Assembly (NCBI GenBank): GCA_964608495.1 | Contig: CAZSOQ010000019.1 | Span: 1 to 35,790, forward strand | Source: JAKORR01 sp964608495 | GTDB taxonomy: Bacteria > Armatimonadota > Zipacnadia > Zipacnadales > FEN-943 | Direction of reading: 5' to 3' | DNA: 35,790 nt | Part shown: positions 1 to 7,357 of the stretch, one piece after another | Numbering within the stretch: position 1 is the first letter of the stretch | How the letters are laid out: every line of letters starts with the position of its first letter | Program-made: the position numbers and the translations under genes | The notes under the pieces: model-generated | The model's input: the letters and a program-made list of their open reading frames with translations, nothing else | What the model was told of the DNA's origin: nothing | Databases searched by the model: none

Positions 1-1838
1 GGCTCATCCAGCTCGCCCGAGGCCGAGGCCACCTGCTTGCCTTCGGGGTCCAGCAGCGCCACGGCGGCGCCGTTCCCTTCGCTCGGCGCCTGGAGCACGA
101 CCGACACGCGGTGCGCCCGGCGAGGCACGCAGAACACCAGCCGCGTCGGCGCGGCCACGTGAAGCGGCAGCACCTCGCAGCCGCGGCGCTCGTAGCCGTC
201 CTCGGGCTTGGACTTGGTGTGCCAGGTGGGGTGCGGGGTGATGTCGGCCAGGGGGCTGGTGTAGTCCCCAGGGGCCGCCATCTTGCGCTCGATCTCGCGG
301 TTGGCGAGCACCAGGGCGTGCCAGTAGTCGGCCTGCGTGGCGGGAGTGCCCCGGTGCGTGGGAAGCGACGTCCAGTCATCGTGGAGCACGTTGCCCGGCC
401 AGAACCAGTAGCCCCCCGGGCCCATGCAGAAACTGTACATGTGCGCTGGCATCCCCCCAGGGTCGGCCGGGGGGTGGAACTGGTACCACAGCGTGCCCCC
501 ATACAGGACGCTCGCGCCCCACTCGCGGAATCGCTGCATGTCCTTCTCGACCCGCTCGCAGAATCCCGGGCAGTAGGTCGCCTCGGCGTAGTCGAGCACG
601 GGCATCTCGGGCGTGCCTAGCCCGCGCGCCAGCCCCCGGCAGAACCAGTTGCCTATCTCCAGCACGTAGACGCAGAAGAGGAAGCGAGGGTTGATGCGCT
701 GCAGGTCCTCGCGGATCCAGCAGGCGATCTTGTAGGTCTCCTCCTCCAGGTACTTGTCGTAATCCGGCATCAGGCCCTGCTGCTTGAGCCACTCGTGGCG
801 TTCGGCTCCCGTCGCGAGCTCGGCGAGCACGGCCGCGTCCTTGCCCCGGGCGCGCAGGAACCCGCCCAGGCAGTGGTCGCAGAAGCAGGTGCCGGACAGC
901 ATGTAGTGACCGTAGTCCCAGCACTGGTACATCTCGGGGTCCAGGCCGTAGCCGACCAGGTAGGGATTGTCGAGCGAGAGGCGGGCGAGAGCCCGCCCCC
1001 GGCGCAGGACCACCTGCTCCCACCACCGGCGGTCAAGAGGGCACGGGGCCAGAGGGTACTTGTCAAAGTGCTTGACATACAACCCGGGGCGACAGCCCTC
1101 CCAGGCCTGCACCTCCCACTTGGTACCGCCCAGATCCACCGCGGGCATGAGGCGTAGCTGGAAACGGCGGGCGTAGTCGGCCCACTGGGCGACCGCCGCG
1201 GTCCAGGCGGCCAGACCTTCGTCGGTGACGAACTCCTGCCGCAAGCCCTCGAAGTCGAGCATGTCCAGGTTCAGCCTCGCAAGCTTGAAGTCGCGGACCG
1301 AGTGATAGTACACGGGCGACTCCGTGCGCTGCCCCTGGCCCACGGCCTCGACGGCCCAGCGGTTGGCGCGGACCGTCAGACGGCAGGCATTGGCGGAAGC
1401 GGGGCCGCTGTTCACGAGCAGACGGTGAAGGCCGGGCTCGCGGGCTTCCAGCCGGGCCACGTCGGCCTGGCCGGGGGCCACCTCGCCCACGTCACCCAGC
1501 CGGCCGTCGGGCGAGATCACGGCCCAGACGGTCGAGGGGAAGACGTCGTGGCCGTCCAGCGCGGCGATGCGAACGCTGGCCCGCTCACCGCGCGCTAGCT
1601 GCAGCAGCAGCACGTGAGGCCCGCGGAGGGCGAGGGGCTCGGAGGAGCCGCCCGCAGCGCTGAGGACGTCCTCGCGGAAGGGGACGATGTTGCAGCGGTG
1701 GCGAAGATTGGCGCGAAGGCGCTCAGTCTGGAGCCAGCGGACGGACGGGTCCAGGGGGCCAGGGTCCTGAGGTTGCAGAGCCACCCCGGCATGCAGCGCG
1801 CCTAGGACCGGCAGAAGGACCAACGCGGCACCGATCAC
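1..1838 (-). CDS. Secreted glycoside-hydrolase-like protein, 3' end cut by window edge
   Basis: An open frame of 612 codons runs from a GTG at 1838 off the left edge without a stop. The start is fixed by an in-frame TGA just upstream and by an AGGAGGGG ribosome site eight bases before the GTG. The first ~25 residues are a signal peptide (hydrophobic VIGAALVLLPVLGALHAG), so the product is exported. Residues ~30-150 look like an N-terminal beta domain. Residues ~165-480 have the feel of a TIM-barrel glycosidase: LMPAVDLGG, NPYLVGYGLDPEMYQCW, a cysteine cluster CFCDHCLGGF at ~314-322, and VLYGGTLWYQFHPP. I cannot place it in a GH family or name catalytic acids with confidence. Such large secreted glycosidase-like proteins are common in Armatimonadota and Planctomycetota. 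It reads in the same direction as the pseudopilin upstream but is separated from it by a terminator. Confidence 0.75.
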   Translation of the reverse strand, partial: MIGAALVLLPVLGALHAGVALQPQDPGPLDPSVRWLQTERLRANLRHRCNIVPFREDVLSAAGGSSEPLALRGPHVLLLQLARGERASVRIAALDGHDVFPSTVWAVISPDGRLGDVGEVAPGQADVARLEAREPGLHRLLVNSGPASANACRLTVRANRWAVEAVGQGQRTESPVYYHSVRDFKLARLNLDMLDFEGLRQEFVTDEGLAAWTAAVAQWADYARRFQLRLMPAVDLGGTKWEVQAWEGCRPGLYVKHFDKYPLAPCPLDRRWWEQVVLRRGRALARLSLDNPYLVGYGLDPEMYQCWDYGHYMLSGTCFCDHCLGGFLRARGKDAAVLAELATGAERHEWLKQQGLMPDYDKYLEEETYKIACWIREDLQRINPRFLFCVYVLEIGNWFCRGLARGLGTPEMPVLDYAEATYCPGFCERVEKDMQRFREWGASVLYGGTLWYQFHPPADPGGMPAHMYSFCMGPGGYWFWPGNVLHDDWTSLPTHRGTPATQADYWHALVLANREIERKMAAPGDYTSPLADITPHPTWHTKSKPEDGYERRGCEVLPLHVAAPTRLVFCVPRRAHRVSVVLQAPSEGNGAAVALLDPEGKQVASASGELDE

Positions 1839-2138
1839 GGTGGCATCCCCTCCTCATGGGTAGCGCGAACGCGGGAAGGTTCGCGCCGGAGGGCGATAAG
1901 CCTTCGGGGAGGCCGGCCGCGCGGCCCCCACCTCGCACCCCCATACAGCATCCTCGCCCGGGGCGGGGCTTGGGCCCGGCCGTCCCACCTTGCCCTGCCG
2001 CGCGTGTCGCCTTGAGGTCGAGGGGGGCCGATCCGGCCCGAGCATGCCCCCGCAAATGCCAACAACACACCCCAGGGCGGGGATCGTCCCGCCCTGGGGA
2101 CAATCACGTGGGAGCCGAAGCCGGGCAGGCCGAAAGGC
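1839..2138. other. Intergenic stretch between pseudopilin and secreted hydrolase
   Basis: This 300-base gap is very GC-rich and holds no plausible gene. The visible items are the terminator hairpin at 2070-2099, the AGGAGGGG ribosome site of the hydrolase at about 1847-1854, and a GC-rich near-palindrome around 1910-1928 (ggaggccggccgcgcggccc). I do not see a convincing minus-strand -35/-10 pair for the hydrolase. Confidence 0.5.
2070..2099 (-). terminator. Rho-independent-type terminator of the pseudopilin gene
   Basis: A perfect 12-bp stem (CCCCAGGGCGGG, 2070-2081, against CCCGCCCTGGGG, 2088-2099) encloses a six-base loop. It lies 40 bases past the pseudopilin stop on the minus strand. On that strand it is followed by GTGTGTTGTT, a T-rich but not pure T tract. 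Confidence 0.6.
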
Positions 2139-2795
2139 CTAGGCGGGCGGGTCGGCGTCCACCAGGTCCCACCAGCGCAGCTTCAGACCCTGGGCGCCGT
2201 TGGGCCCGTACACCACGTCGGACTTCATCGCCTTCACGTGCCCGTCGCAGAACAGGAAGTTCCCCATGTCGTTGTGCACGGTGATGGCCGCCGAGCAGCC
2301 GTTGCCGGCCGCTCGCCCGGCGTCCCAGCCGTTGCCCGGACTGACGCGCGGGTCGCCGCCGCCGCCCCACATGTCGGCAATGTAGATCTTCTGGGCGGGC
2401 CGCGGGATGCGAGCCAGCTCGACTCTGCTCAGCCACCCGCAGTTGACCCCGTAGCCCAGGGGTACCTGCCGAGCGCCCACGAGCAGCCTTTGCCTGCTCG
2501 GGCACACCAGGATCTGGGCGTTCTTCATGTAGGGCATGAGCTCGTCGCCCCAGAAGTGCCAGTTCGGGTCTGTCCACACGTCGCCGAGCCACGCCTGGCA
2601 GGTGATCTCGTCGTAGTCCTGCGCGTACATCTGCCAGGCGAGACCGATCTGCTTAAGGTTCGACTGGCAACTGGCCTGGCGAGCCTTCTCGCGCGCTCGC
2701 GCGAACACCGGGAAGAGAATCGCTGCCAGAATCGCGATGATGGCAATCACGACCAGCAGCTCGATCAGCGTAAACGCTTTCCTATGCATGAGCAT
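2139..2795 (-). CDS. DUF1559-type pseudopilin (prepilin N-terminus, H-X9-DG C-terminus)
   Basis: A 218-residue protein. The short basic leader MLMHRKA is followed by FTLIELLVVIAIIAILAAI, the class III prepilin cleavage and methylation motif with its membrane helix, including the +5 glutamate. Next comes FPVFARAREKARQASCQSN, the wording typical of Armatimonadota. Near the C-terminus is the H-X9-DG motif (a histidine, nine residues, then DG in FCDGHV). A prepilin peptidase should process it at the inner membrane; members of this family are thought to form pseudopilus-like or surface structures, but their roles are largely unknown. The ATG at 2795 has GAGGAGG five bases upstream; the ATG at 2789 (MHRKAF) is a possible alternative. 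It is single-gene, with its own terminator, and has a relative at 13086-13832. Confidence 0.92.
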   Translation of the reverse strand: MLMHRKAFTLIELLVVIAIIAILAAILFPVFARAREKARQASCQSNLKQIGLAWQMYAQDYDEITCQAWLGDVWTDPNWHFWGDELMPYMKNAQILVCPSRQRLLVGARQVPLGYGVNCGWLSRVELARIPRPAQKIYIADMWGGGGDPRVSPGNGWDAGRAAGNGCSAAITVHNDMGNFLFCDGHVKAMKSDVVYGPNGAQGLKLRWWDLVDADPPA

Positions 2796-2814
2796 GAGAG
2801 CCTCCTCACGGATT

Positions 2815-2834
2815 CCGGCCTGCGGTCAGGCCGG
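2815..2834 (-). promoter_or_regulatory. Hairpin in the 5' leader of the pseudopilin gene
   Basis: A perfect 8-bp stem, CCGGCCTG against CAGGCCGG, closes a four-base loop only seven bases upstream of the pseudopilin Shine-Dalgarno. In the minus-strand transcript it could influence ribosome access or mRNA stability. The structure is seen; a regulatory role is inference. Confidence 0.35.
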
Positions 2835-3086
2835 GATTCGGGTACCGGCGATCCCCATGGCAGGCCGACCTGCGAACCGCTGCTGAAGCCCGCGGCGCCA
2901 GGGCCCGCGCTGGCTCGACGACACCTTCGTGCCTCGGCCCGGGGGTCTGGCATGCCACAACGGGTCACGCCGTCTGTGATACCCAGCCTAATGGTACCCG
3001 CTGGTGTGTCAGGACGCAACCCGAATCCCCGGATCACCCACGAGCCGCCGGCCGGGAGCCGAGGAAGCACGCCAGCCCCGCCTGTG

Positions 3087-3116
3087 TTGACACGCCCCTG
3101 GCTGGCCGCTTAGGAT
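3087..3116 (+). promoter_or_regulatory. Sigma70-type promoter for the homocysteine methyltransferase
   Basis: TTGACA at 3087-3092, an 18-base spacer, then TAGGAT at 3111-3116. The -10 box overlaps the upstream in-frame ATG at 3115, so transcription probably starts near 3123 and translation at the ATG of 3142. Confidence 0.5.
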
Positions 3117-3141
3117 GGCCTTGCCCTGCCGGACGGGGGAT

Positions 3142-4026
3142 ATGAACGTGAGAACCGACCTTCTATCCGCTACAAGAGACCGAGTGCTGGTCTGCGAAGG
3201 CGCCATCGGCACGATGCTGGCGCGCAAGGGCGTGCGCGTGCGCAACTCGGGCGAAGCGAACCTCACCCACCCCGAGGTGGTGGCCGAGGTACATCGCGAG
3301 TACCTCGAGGCGGGTGCCGAGGTCTTCCAGACCAACACCTTCGTGTCAAATCTGCCAATGCTGGAGCGCGCCGGTCTGGCATCGCGGGCCGCCGAGCTAC
3401 AGGCCGCGGCCCTGCGAATCCTCCGCGACGCTGTGGGCGACCGGGGCTACATCGGCATCAACCTCGGGCCCACGGGCGAGCTGCTCGAGCCGCTGGGCGA
3501 GCTGAGCAGGGACCGCGCGATCGGGGTCTTCCGCCAGCAGCTCGAGGCGATGCTCCCGGTCGGGGCGGATTTCATCCTCGGCGAGACCTTCGAGGCCCTG
3601 GAGGAGGCAGAGGCGGCGGTTCGCGCCGCCAAGGAGCTGGCGCCGGACTTGCCCCTCGCCATCACCATGTCCTTCTCCCTGCCCAACGGGCGCAGCAGCA
3701 TGGGCGTGACGGGGCGGATCGCGGCCGAGCGCCTCCTGGAGCTCGGCGTGGACATCCTCGGGGCGAACTGCGGCCACCCCGACGGCCTGCTGAAGGCCTT
3801 CGCCGAGATGGCGGAGGTGGGCGGGAGCCGCGTGCTCATGGCCCAGGCGAACGCCGGCCTGCCCGTGCTCCGCGGCGAGGAAACGGTGTTCGACGCCACC
3901 CCGCAGTGGAGCGGCGAGACGGCGGCGCGGCTCATCGAGCTGGGTGCGCGCATCGTCGGCGGGTGTTGCGGGACCACCCCGGACCACATACGGCAGATAG
4001 CCAGGGCGGCCCAGGCCGCCGTGTGA
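3142..4026 (+). CDS. Homocysteine S-methyltransferase (single-domain, zinc-dependent)
   Basis: A 294-residue protein of the homocysteine S-methyltransferase family, the fold of the MetH N-terminal domain and of BHMT. It would transfer a methyl group to homocysteine to make methionine, using a donor that cannot be read from sequence. The zinc-binding cysteines are visible: Cys210 in GANCGHP and Cys275-Cys276 in GGCCGTTPDHI. The N-terminus VCEGAIGTMLARKG and the NTF segment are standard for the family. The ATG at 3142 follows GGACGGGGGAT; the ATG at 3115 is rejected because it lies inside the -10 box. No cobalamin-binding or folate domain is fused, so it could be a BHMT-like enzyme, the Hcy module of a split methionine synthase, or part of a corrinoid methyltransfer system. 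It appears to be transcribed alone. Confidence 0.88.
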   Translation: MNVRTDLLSATRDRVLVCEGAIGTMLARKGVRVRNSGEANLTHPEVVAEVHREYLEAGAEVFQTNTFVSNLPMLERAGLASRAAELQAAALRILRDAVGDRGYIGINLGPTGELLEPLGELSRDRAIGVFRQQLEAMLPVGADFILGETFEALEEAEAAVRAAKELAPDLPLAITMSFSLPNGRSSMGVTGRIAAERLLELGVDILGANCGHPDGLLKAFAEMAEVGGSRVLMAQANAGLPVLRGEETVFDATPQWSGETAARLIELGARIVGGCCGTTPDHIRQIARAAQAAV

Positions 4027-4135
4027 GACCGGGGGCATGCTTCCGGGCTCGCCGCGGCAGCACCCTGGCCGAGGCGCTGTATTTACTACGCCCAGAGGCT
4101 GGACAGCACGCGGCCGGCCCGCGGCCCGGGAAGGG

Positions 4136-4165
4136 TTGACTCCCGCCTCCCGAGTCTGTTAGAGT
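4136..4165 (+). promoter_or_regulatory. Promoter of rpsE, extended -10 type
   Basis: TTGACT at 4136-4141 and TAGAGT at 4160-4165 are separated by 18 bases. A TG dinucleotide one base before the -10 gives an extended -10 (TGTTAGAGT). Transcription should start near 4172. Confidence 0.6.
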
Positions 4166-4171
4166 CACACG

Positions 4172-4192
4172 CCCCCCGAAGGCAATGGGGGG
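4172..4192 (+). promoter_or_regulatory. 5' leader hairpin of rpsE
   Basis: CCCCCC at 4172-4177 can pair with GGGGGG at 4187-4192 around a nine-base loop. It would sit at the very 5' end of the rpsE transcript and swallows the ATG at 4185, which argues for initiation further down at 4221. Ribosomal protein mRNAs are often controlled through leader structures; that it does so here is inference. Confidence 0.35.
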
Positions 4193-4220
4193 TAGCGTTT
4201 TGTTGGGGAGGCTGGCTGCA

Positions 4221-4835
4221 TTGGCCCAGCACGATACGCGTAGGAGCCGCGAAGAAGACGATCTGGAAGATCGCGTGGTCAGAATAGACCGCACCCGCAA
4301 GACCGTCGCCGGCGGCCGCGTCTTCAGCAGCCGCGCCGTTGTCGTGGTCGGCGACCGCCGAGGCAACGTCGGCCTGGGTGTCGGCAAGGCGCGCAACGCG
4401 CCGGACGCCGTGGCGAAGGCTCGCGAGCGGGCCAAAAGAGCCATGATCCGCGTTCCCCTGGACGGGTACACCATACCTCACGAGGTCATCGGCACCTGCG
4501 GCGCGGCCGAGGTACTGCTCAAGCCCGCCTCGCGCGGCACGGGCATCATCGCGGGCGGCGCCGTGCGGCAGATCATTGACGTGAGCGGCATCCGCGACGT
4601 CTTGACCAAGTCGCTGGGCCAGGGCACCGTATTCAACCGCGCCAAGGCCACCTTCGACGCCCTGAGGAAGCTTCGCGACCCCCGCGCCGTGGCGGCCTCC
4701 AGGGGCAAGAACGTCGAGAGCATGCTGGGTCGCAGTGTCACCGACCCCTACCGCGAGACGGCGGAGGGCGACGATGCGTCCCCGATAGCGCTGGCCGACG
4801 ACGACTCGGACGAGGACACGGACAACGACGATTAG
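4221..4835 (+). CDS. rpsE: 30S ribosomal protein S5, stand-alone gene
   Basis: S5 sits near the decoding centre of the small subunit and contributes to accuracy and mRNA handling. The 204-residue product carries the S5 N-terminal double-strand-RNA-binding domain (EDDLEDRVVRIDRTRKTVAG, then VVVVGDRRGNVGLGVGKA) at ~12-75 and the C-terminal domain (VLLKPASRGTGIIAGGAV, DVLTKSLG) at ~85-150. A TTG start at 4221 is preferred. It has GGGGAGG nine bases upstream and gives an N-terminus of family length; the ATG at 4185 lies inside the leader hairpin. Residues ~171-204 form an acidic tail (ADDDSDEDTDNDD) that S5 normally lacks. The gene has its own promoter and terminator and no ribosomal neighbours, whereas rpsE normally lies between rplR and rpmD in the spc operon. 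It may be the only copy, relocated, or a paralogue. Confidence 0.93.
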   Translation: MAQHDTRRSREEDDLEDRVVRIDRTRKTVAGGRVFSSRAVVVVGDRRGNVGLGVGKARNAPDAVAKARERAKRAMIRVPLDGYTIPHEVIGTCGAAEVLLKPASRGTGIIAGGAVRQIIDVSGIRDVLTKSLGQGTVFNRAKATFDALRKLRDPRAVAASRGKNVESMLGRSVTDPYRETAEGDDASPIALADDDSDEDTDNDD

Positions 4836-4873
4836 CCCTGTCGGCCGCAGGCCTGGTGAGACCGACTTCCAGC

Positions 4874-4906
4874 CGCCCCGGCACGAGCGCTGACTCTGCC
4901 GGGGCG
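4874..4906 (+). terminator. Terminator-like hairpin after rpsE
   Basis: A perfect 10-bp stem (CGCCCCGGCA, 4874-4883, with TGCCGGGGCG, 4897-4906) has a 13-base loop and is followed by TCTTAC. It lies 38 bases past the rpsE stop. The T run is short, so termination strength is uncertain. Confidence 0.5.
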
Positions 4907-5030
4907 TCTTACATGGTGGGGGTGGGTCCCCGGACGGGCGCATTCTTCGACGGGTATGGCACGGGCGAAGCCGGGGCCGTAGAATACCTATGGCGCCGAG
5001 CCGCAGCCACGGCGACTGGAGACCAGGTAG

Positions 5031-6566
5031 ATGAGTGAATCCGGCAAGTCCAGCAACCTCTGGGGCGGACGATTCGCGGCGGATATAGACGACCTCGCGC
5101 TCGCCTACAGCGAGTCCACGCTGGCGGACTCCAGGATGGTCGAGGAGGATATCTGGGGCAGTGAGGCCCACGCCGTGATGCTCGCGGCCTGCGGGATCAT
5201 CCCTGAGGCCGACCTCCGCGAGACCCTCCGCTGGCTGGAGAAGGCCCGCGAGCAGTTCGACGCCGGCGCCCTCGAGCTGAAGCCCGAGCTGGAAGACGTG
5301 CACATGAACGTCGAGTGGTACCTGCGCGAGGGAGCGGGCCCCGAGATGGGCGGGCGCCTCCACACAGCCCGCTCGCGGAACGACCAGGTCGTGACGGACG
5401 CCCGGATGCACCTGCGCACGCGCCTGCTCGCGACCGCCGACCTGGTGGCGGACCTGCAGCAGGTGCTGCTTGCCATCGCCGCCGAGCACGCCGAGACCGT
5501 GATGCCCGGGTACACGCACACCCAGCACGCCCAGCCGGTGTCGGTCGGGTTCTGGCTGTCGGGCCACGCATCGGCGCTCGAGCGCGACGGCCTGCGGTTG
5601 CGGCAGGCCTACGACCGCGTGAACCGCTGCCCGCTGGGCGCCTGCGCCTTCGCCGGCACTTCGCTGCCCACGAACCGGCGGCTCACGGCGCGCCTGCTGG
5701 GCTTCGACGGCCTGGTCGAGCACGCCCTGGACGCCGTGCAGAGCCGGGACTTCGTCCTCGAGAGCCTCGCGGTGCTGGCGATCCTGGCCTCGAATCTGTC
5801 GCGAATCGCCGAGGAGATCGTGCTCTTCAGCACCTACGAGTTCGGGATGCTCGAGCTGGACGACGCCTTTGCCTCGGGCAGCAGCATCATGCCTCAGAAG
5901 AAGAACCCGTGCCTGGCGGAATTGGCCCGCTCGCGCACCGGCCTGGTCTACGGCCGCCTGATGCAGGCCCTCACGATGATGAAGGCTATCCCCAGCGGTT
6001 ATAACAGGGACACTCAGGAGGACAAGCCTCCGCTGTGGGAGGCGCTGGACAGCGTCCAGGACACGCTGCGCGTGCTGGCGGCGATGCTGAAGACGGCACG
6101 CCTCAAGACCGAGCGCATGGCCGAGCTGCCCGGCGCCAACTTCGCCACGGCCACGGAGCTGGCCAACTGGCTCGTACGCGAGCGCGGGCTGCCCTTCCGC
6201 ACGGCCCACGAGATCGTGGGCCGTGTGGTGGGCACGCTGGCGCGCGAGGGCAAGACCTTCGCTGACCTCGCCCGCACCCGCGAGCTCCTGGCGGAGCGGG
6301 ACGTGGAGGCCGAGGAAGACGTGCTGCGCGAGCTGCTGGACCCGGCCGCCTGCATGAGACGACAGACCTCGGAGGGAGCGACGGGCCCCGAGCAGGTGCG
6401 CGGGCAGATCGTGCGGCTCGAGGCGACCGTCGAGGACCTACGCGCCTGGGTGGCCGAGCGCCGCTCGGCGGTCCAGCAGGCCCGCGAGTTGACGGAGCGG
6501 ATCGTCGCTGCGGTGCTGGCGGGAGGCGCGCTGGCCGACGCCGGTGTGCCGGAGGTGTGCCGATGA
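5031..6566 (+). CDS. argH: Argininosuccinate lyase
   Basis: ArgH splits argininosuccinate into arginine and fumarate, the last step of arginine synthesis, as a cytosolic homotetramer. The family opening LWGGRF is at residues ~10-15. HTARSRNDQV follows at ~110, the catalytic TH pair is in PGYTHTQHAQP (~163-172), and the superfamily signature GSSIMPQKKNP is at 283-293 with the catalytic serine loop. At 511 residues it is ~45-50 longer than typical ArgH, with a C-terminal extension rich in Glu and Arg beyond the ArgH core. A TAGAAT box at 4980-4985 without a clear -35 may be its -10, and AGGTAG precedes the ATG. The stop overlaps the pyrK start (ATGA at 6563), so the two are probably translationally coupled, linking arginine and pyrimidine synthesis genes in one operon. 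Confidence 0.97.
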   Translation: MSESGKSSNLWGGRFAADIDDLALAYSESTLADSRMVEEDIWGSEAHAVMLAACGIIPEADLRETLRWLEKAREQFDAGALELKPELEDVHMNVEWYLREGAGPEMGGRLHTARSRNDQVVTDARMHLRTRLLATADLVADLQQVLLAIAAEHAETVMPGYTHTQHAQPVSVGFWLSGHASALERDGLRLRQAYDRVNRCPLGACAFAGTSLPTNRRLTARLLGFDGLVEHALDAVQSRDFVLESLAVLAILASNLSRIAEEIVLFSTYEFGMLELDDAFASGSSIMPQKKNPCLAELARSRTGLVYGRLMQALTMMKAIPSGYNRDTQEDKPPLWEALDSVQDTLRVLAAMLKTARLKTERMAELPGANFATATELANWLVRERGLPFRTAHEIVGRVVGTLAREGKTFADLARTRELLAERDVEAEEDVLRELLDPAACMRRQTSEGATGPEQVRGQIVRLEATVEDLRAWVAERRSAVQQARELTERIVAAVLAGGALADAGVPEVCR

Positions 6567-7357
6567 CGCACGTGATGGCCGAGCTGGTGTGGAATGAGAG
6601 GATGATGGAGGAGTATCACCTGATGGCCGTCGCGGCCCCCGAGATGGCGGCGGAGGCGAAGCCCGGCCAGTTCGTGCACGTGCGGGTCGGACCGACCCAC
6701 GACCCGCTGTTGAGGCGCCCCCTGAGCGTGCTGCGGGCCGACCCGGACGCCGGTCGGCTATGGATGCTGGTGAAGGTCGTCGGGCGAGGCACGCGGCTCC
6801 TGGCCGACATGGAGCCGGGGTCCAGGATAGACATGATGGGGCCACTGGGTCACGGCTGGCCGGAGCCGCCGCCCAAGGGCGACCTGCTGCTCGTGGCCGG
6901 AGGCGTGGGCGTGGCCCCGCTGATCTTCTGGGCCGAGAGGCTCCAGGCCAAGTTCCCCGACTCGAGTGTCGTCTCCATCTTCGGGGCGGCGCGGGATGCG
7001 GACCTGGCCTGCTGGCTCGAGCTGGCCGCCCGCTCGGACGAGTTCTACGTGGCCACCGAGGACGGCAGCGCCGGCGAGCAGGGCCTGGCGACCGAGCTGC
7101 TGGCGAACCACCTGGCCCGCCGCGACGTGGGCGCCGTGTACGCCTGCGGGCCGCGCGGCATGCTCGTGGCGGCCGCGAGGAAGTGCGCCCAGGCCCGGCT
7201 GGCGTGCTTCGTGGCCATGGAGCAGTGGATGGGATGCGGCATCGGCGCGTGTCTGGGATGCGCCGTGCCCGCGGCGAAGGGCGGCTTCGTGAGGGTGTGC
7301 ACCGAGGGGCCCGTCTTCGCCGCGGAGGACATTGACTGGGAGGCCCTCGCCGAATGA
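6563..7357 (+). CDS. pyrK: Dihydroorotate dehydrogenase electron-transfer subunit
   Basis: PyrK is the FAD and [2Fe-2S] subunit that passes electrons from the class 1B PyrD to NAD+. The 264-residue protein has the ferredoxin-reductase layout: an FAD-binding barrel (RRPLSVLR at ~53), a nucleotide-binding segment with LLVAGGVGVAPLIFW at ~111, and the cluster ligands Cys225, Cys230, Cys233 and Cys246 in CGIGACLGC and RVCTEGPVF. The spacing matches known PyrK. The start is the ATG at 6563 with GGAGG seven bases upstream; it overlaps the argH stop. The pyrD ATG overlaps its own stop (ATGA at 7354), as expected for subunits made in equal amount. Confidence 0.96.
   Translation: MTHVMAELVWNERMMEEYHLMAVAAPEMAAEAKPGQFVHVRVGPTHDPLLRRPLSVLRADPDAGRLWMLVKVVGRGTRLLADMEPGSRIDMMGPLGHGWPEPPPKGDLLLVAGGVGVAPLIFWAERLQAKFPDSSVVSIFGAARDADLACWLELAARSDEFYVATEDGSAGEQGLATELLANHLARRDVGAVYACGPRGMLVAAARKCAQARLACFVAMEQWMGCGIGACLGCAVPAAKGGFVRVCTEGPVFAAEDIDWEALAE

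Larger units (their letters stand above)
2796..3141. other. Divergent intergenic region, pseudopilin / homocysteine methyltransferase
   Basis: This 346-base region separates two divergent genes and holds no convincing gene. It contains the pseudopilin ribosome site (GAGGAGG on the minus strand, 2801-2807), a leader hairpin (2815-2834) and the plus-strand promoter at 3087-3116. A weak minus-strand promoter candidate (TTGCGT at 3014-3019, 17-base spacer, TACCAT at 2991-2996) is too degenerate to call. Confidence 0.5.

Noticed and set aside
1856..2284. Plus-strand 142-codon frame across the intergenic region after the pseudopilin
   Set aside because: It is Pro/Arg/Ala low-complexity, overlaps the pseudopilin antisense and spans its terminator hairpin.
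4086..6209. Very long open frame on the minus strand opposite rpsE and argH
   Set aside because: It is antisense to two certain genes, has low-complexity His/Arg/Gly-rich sequence, and arises from GC-rich codon bias.
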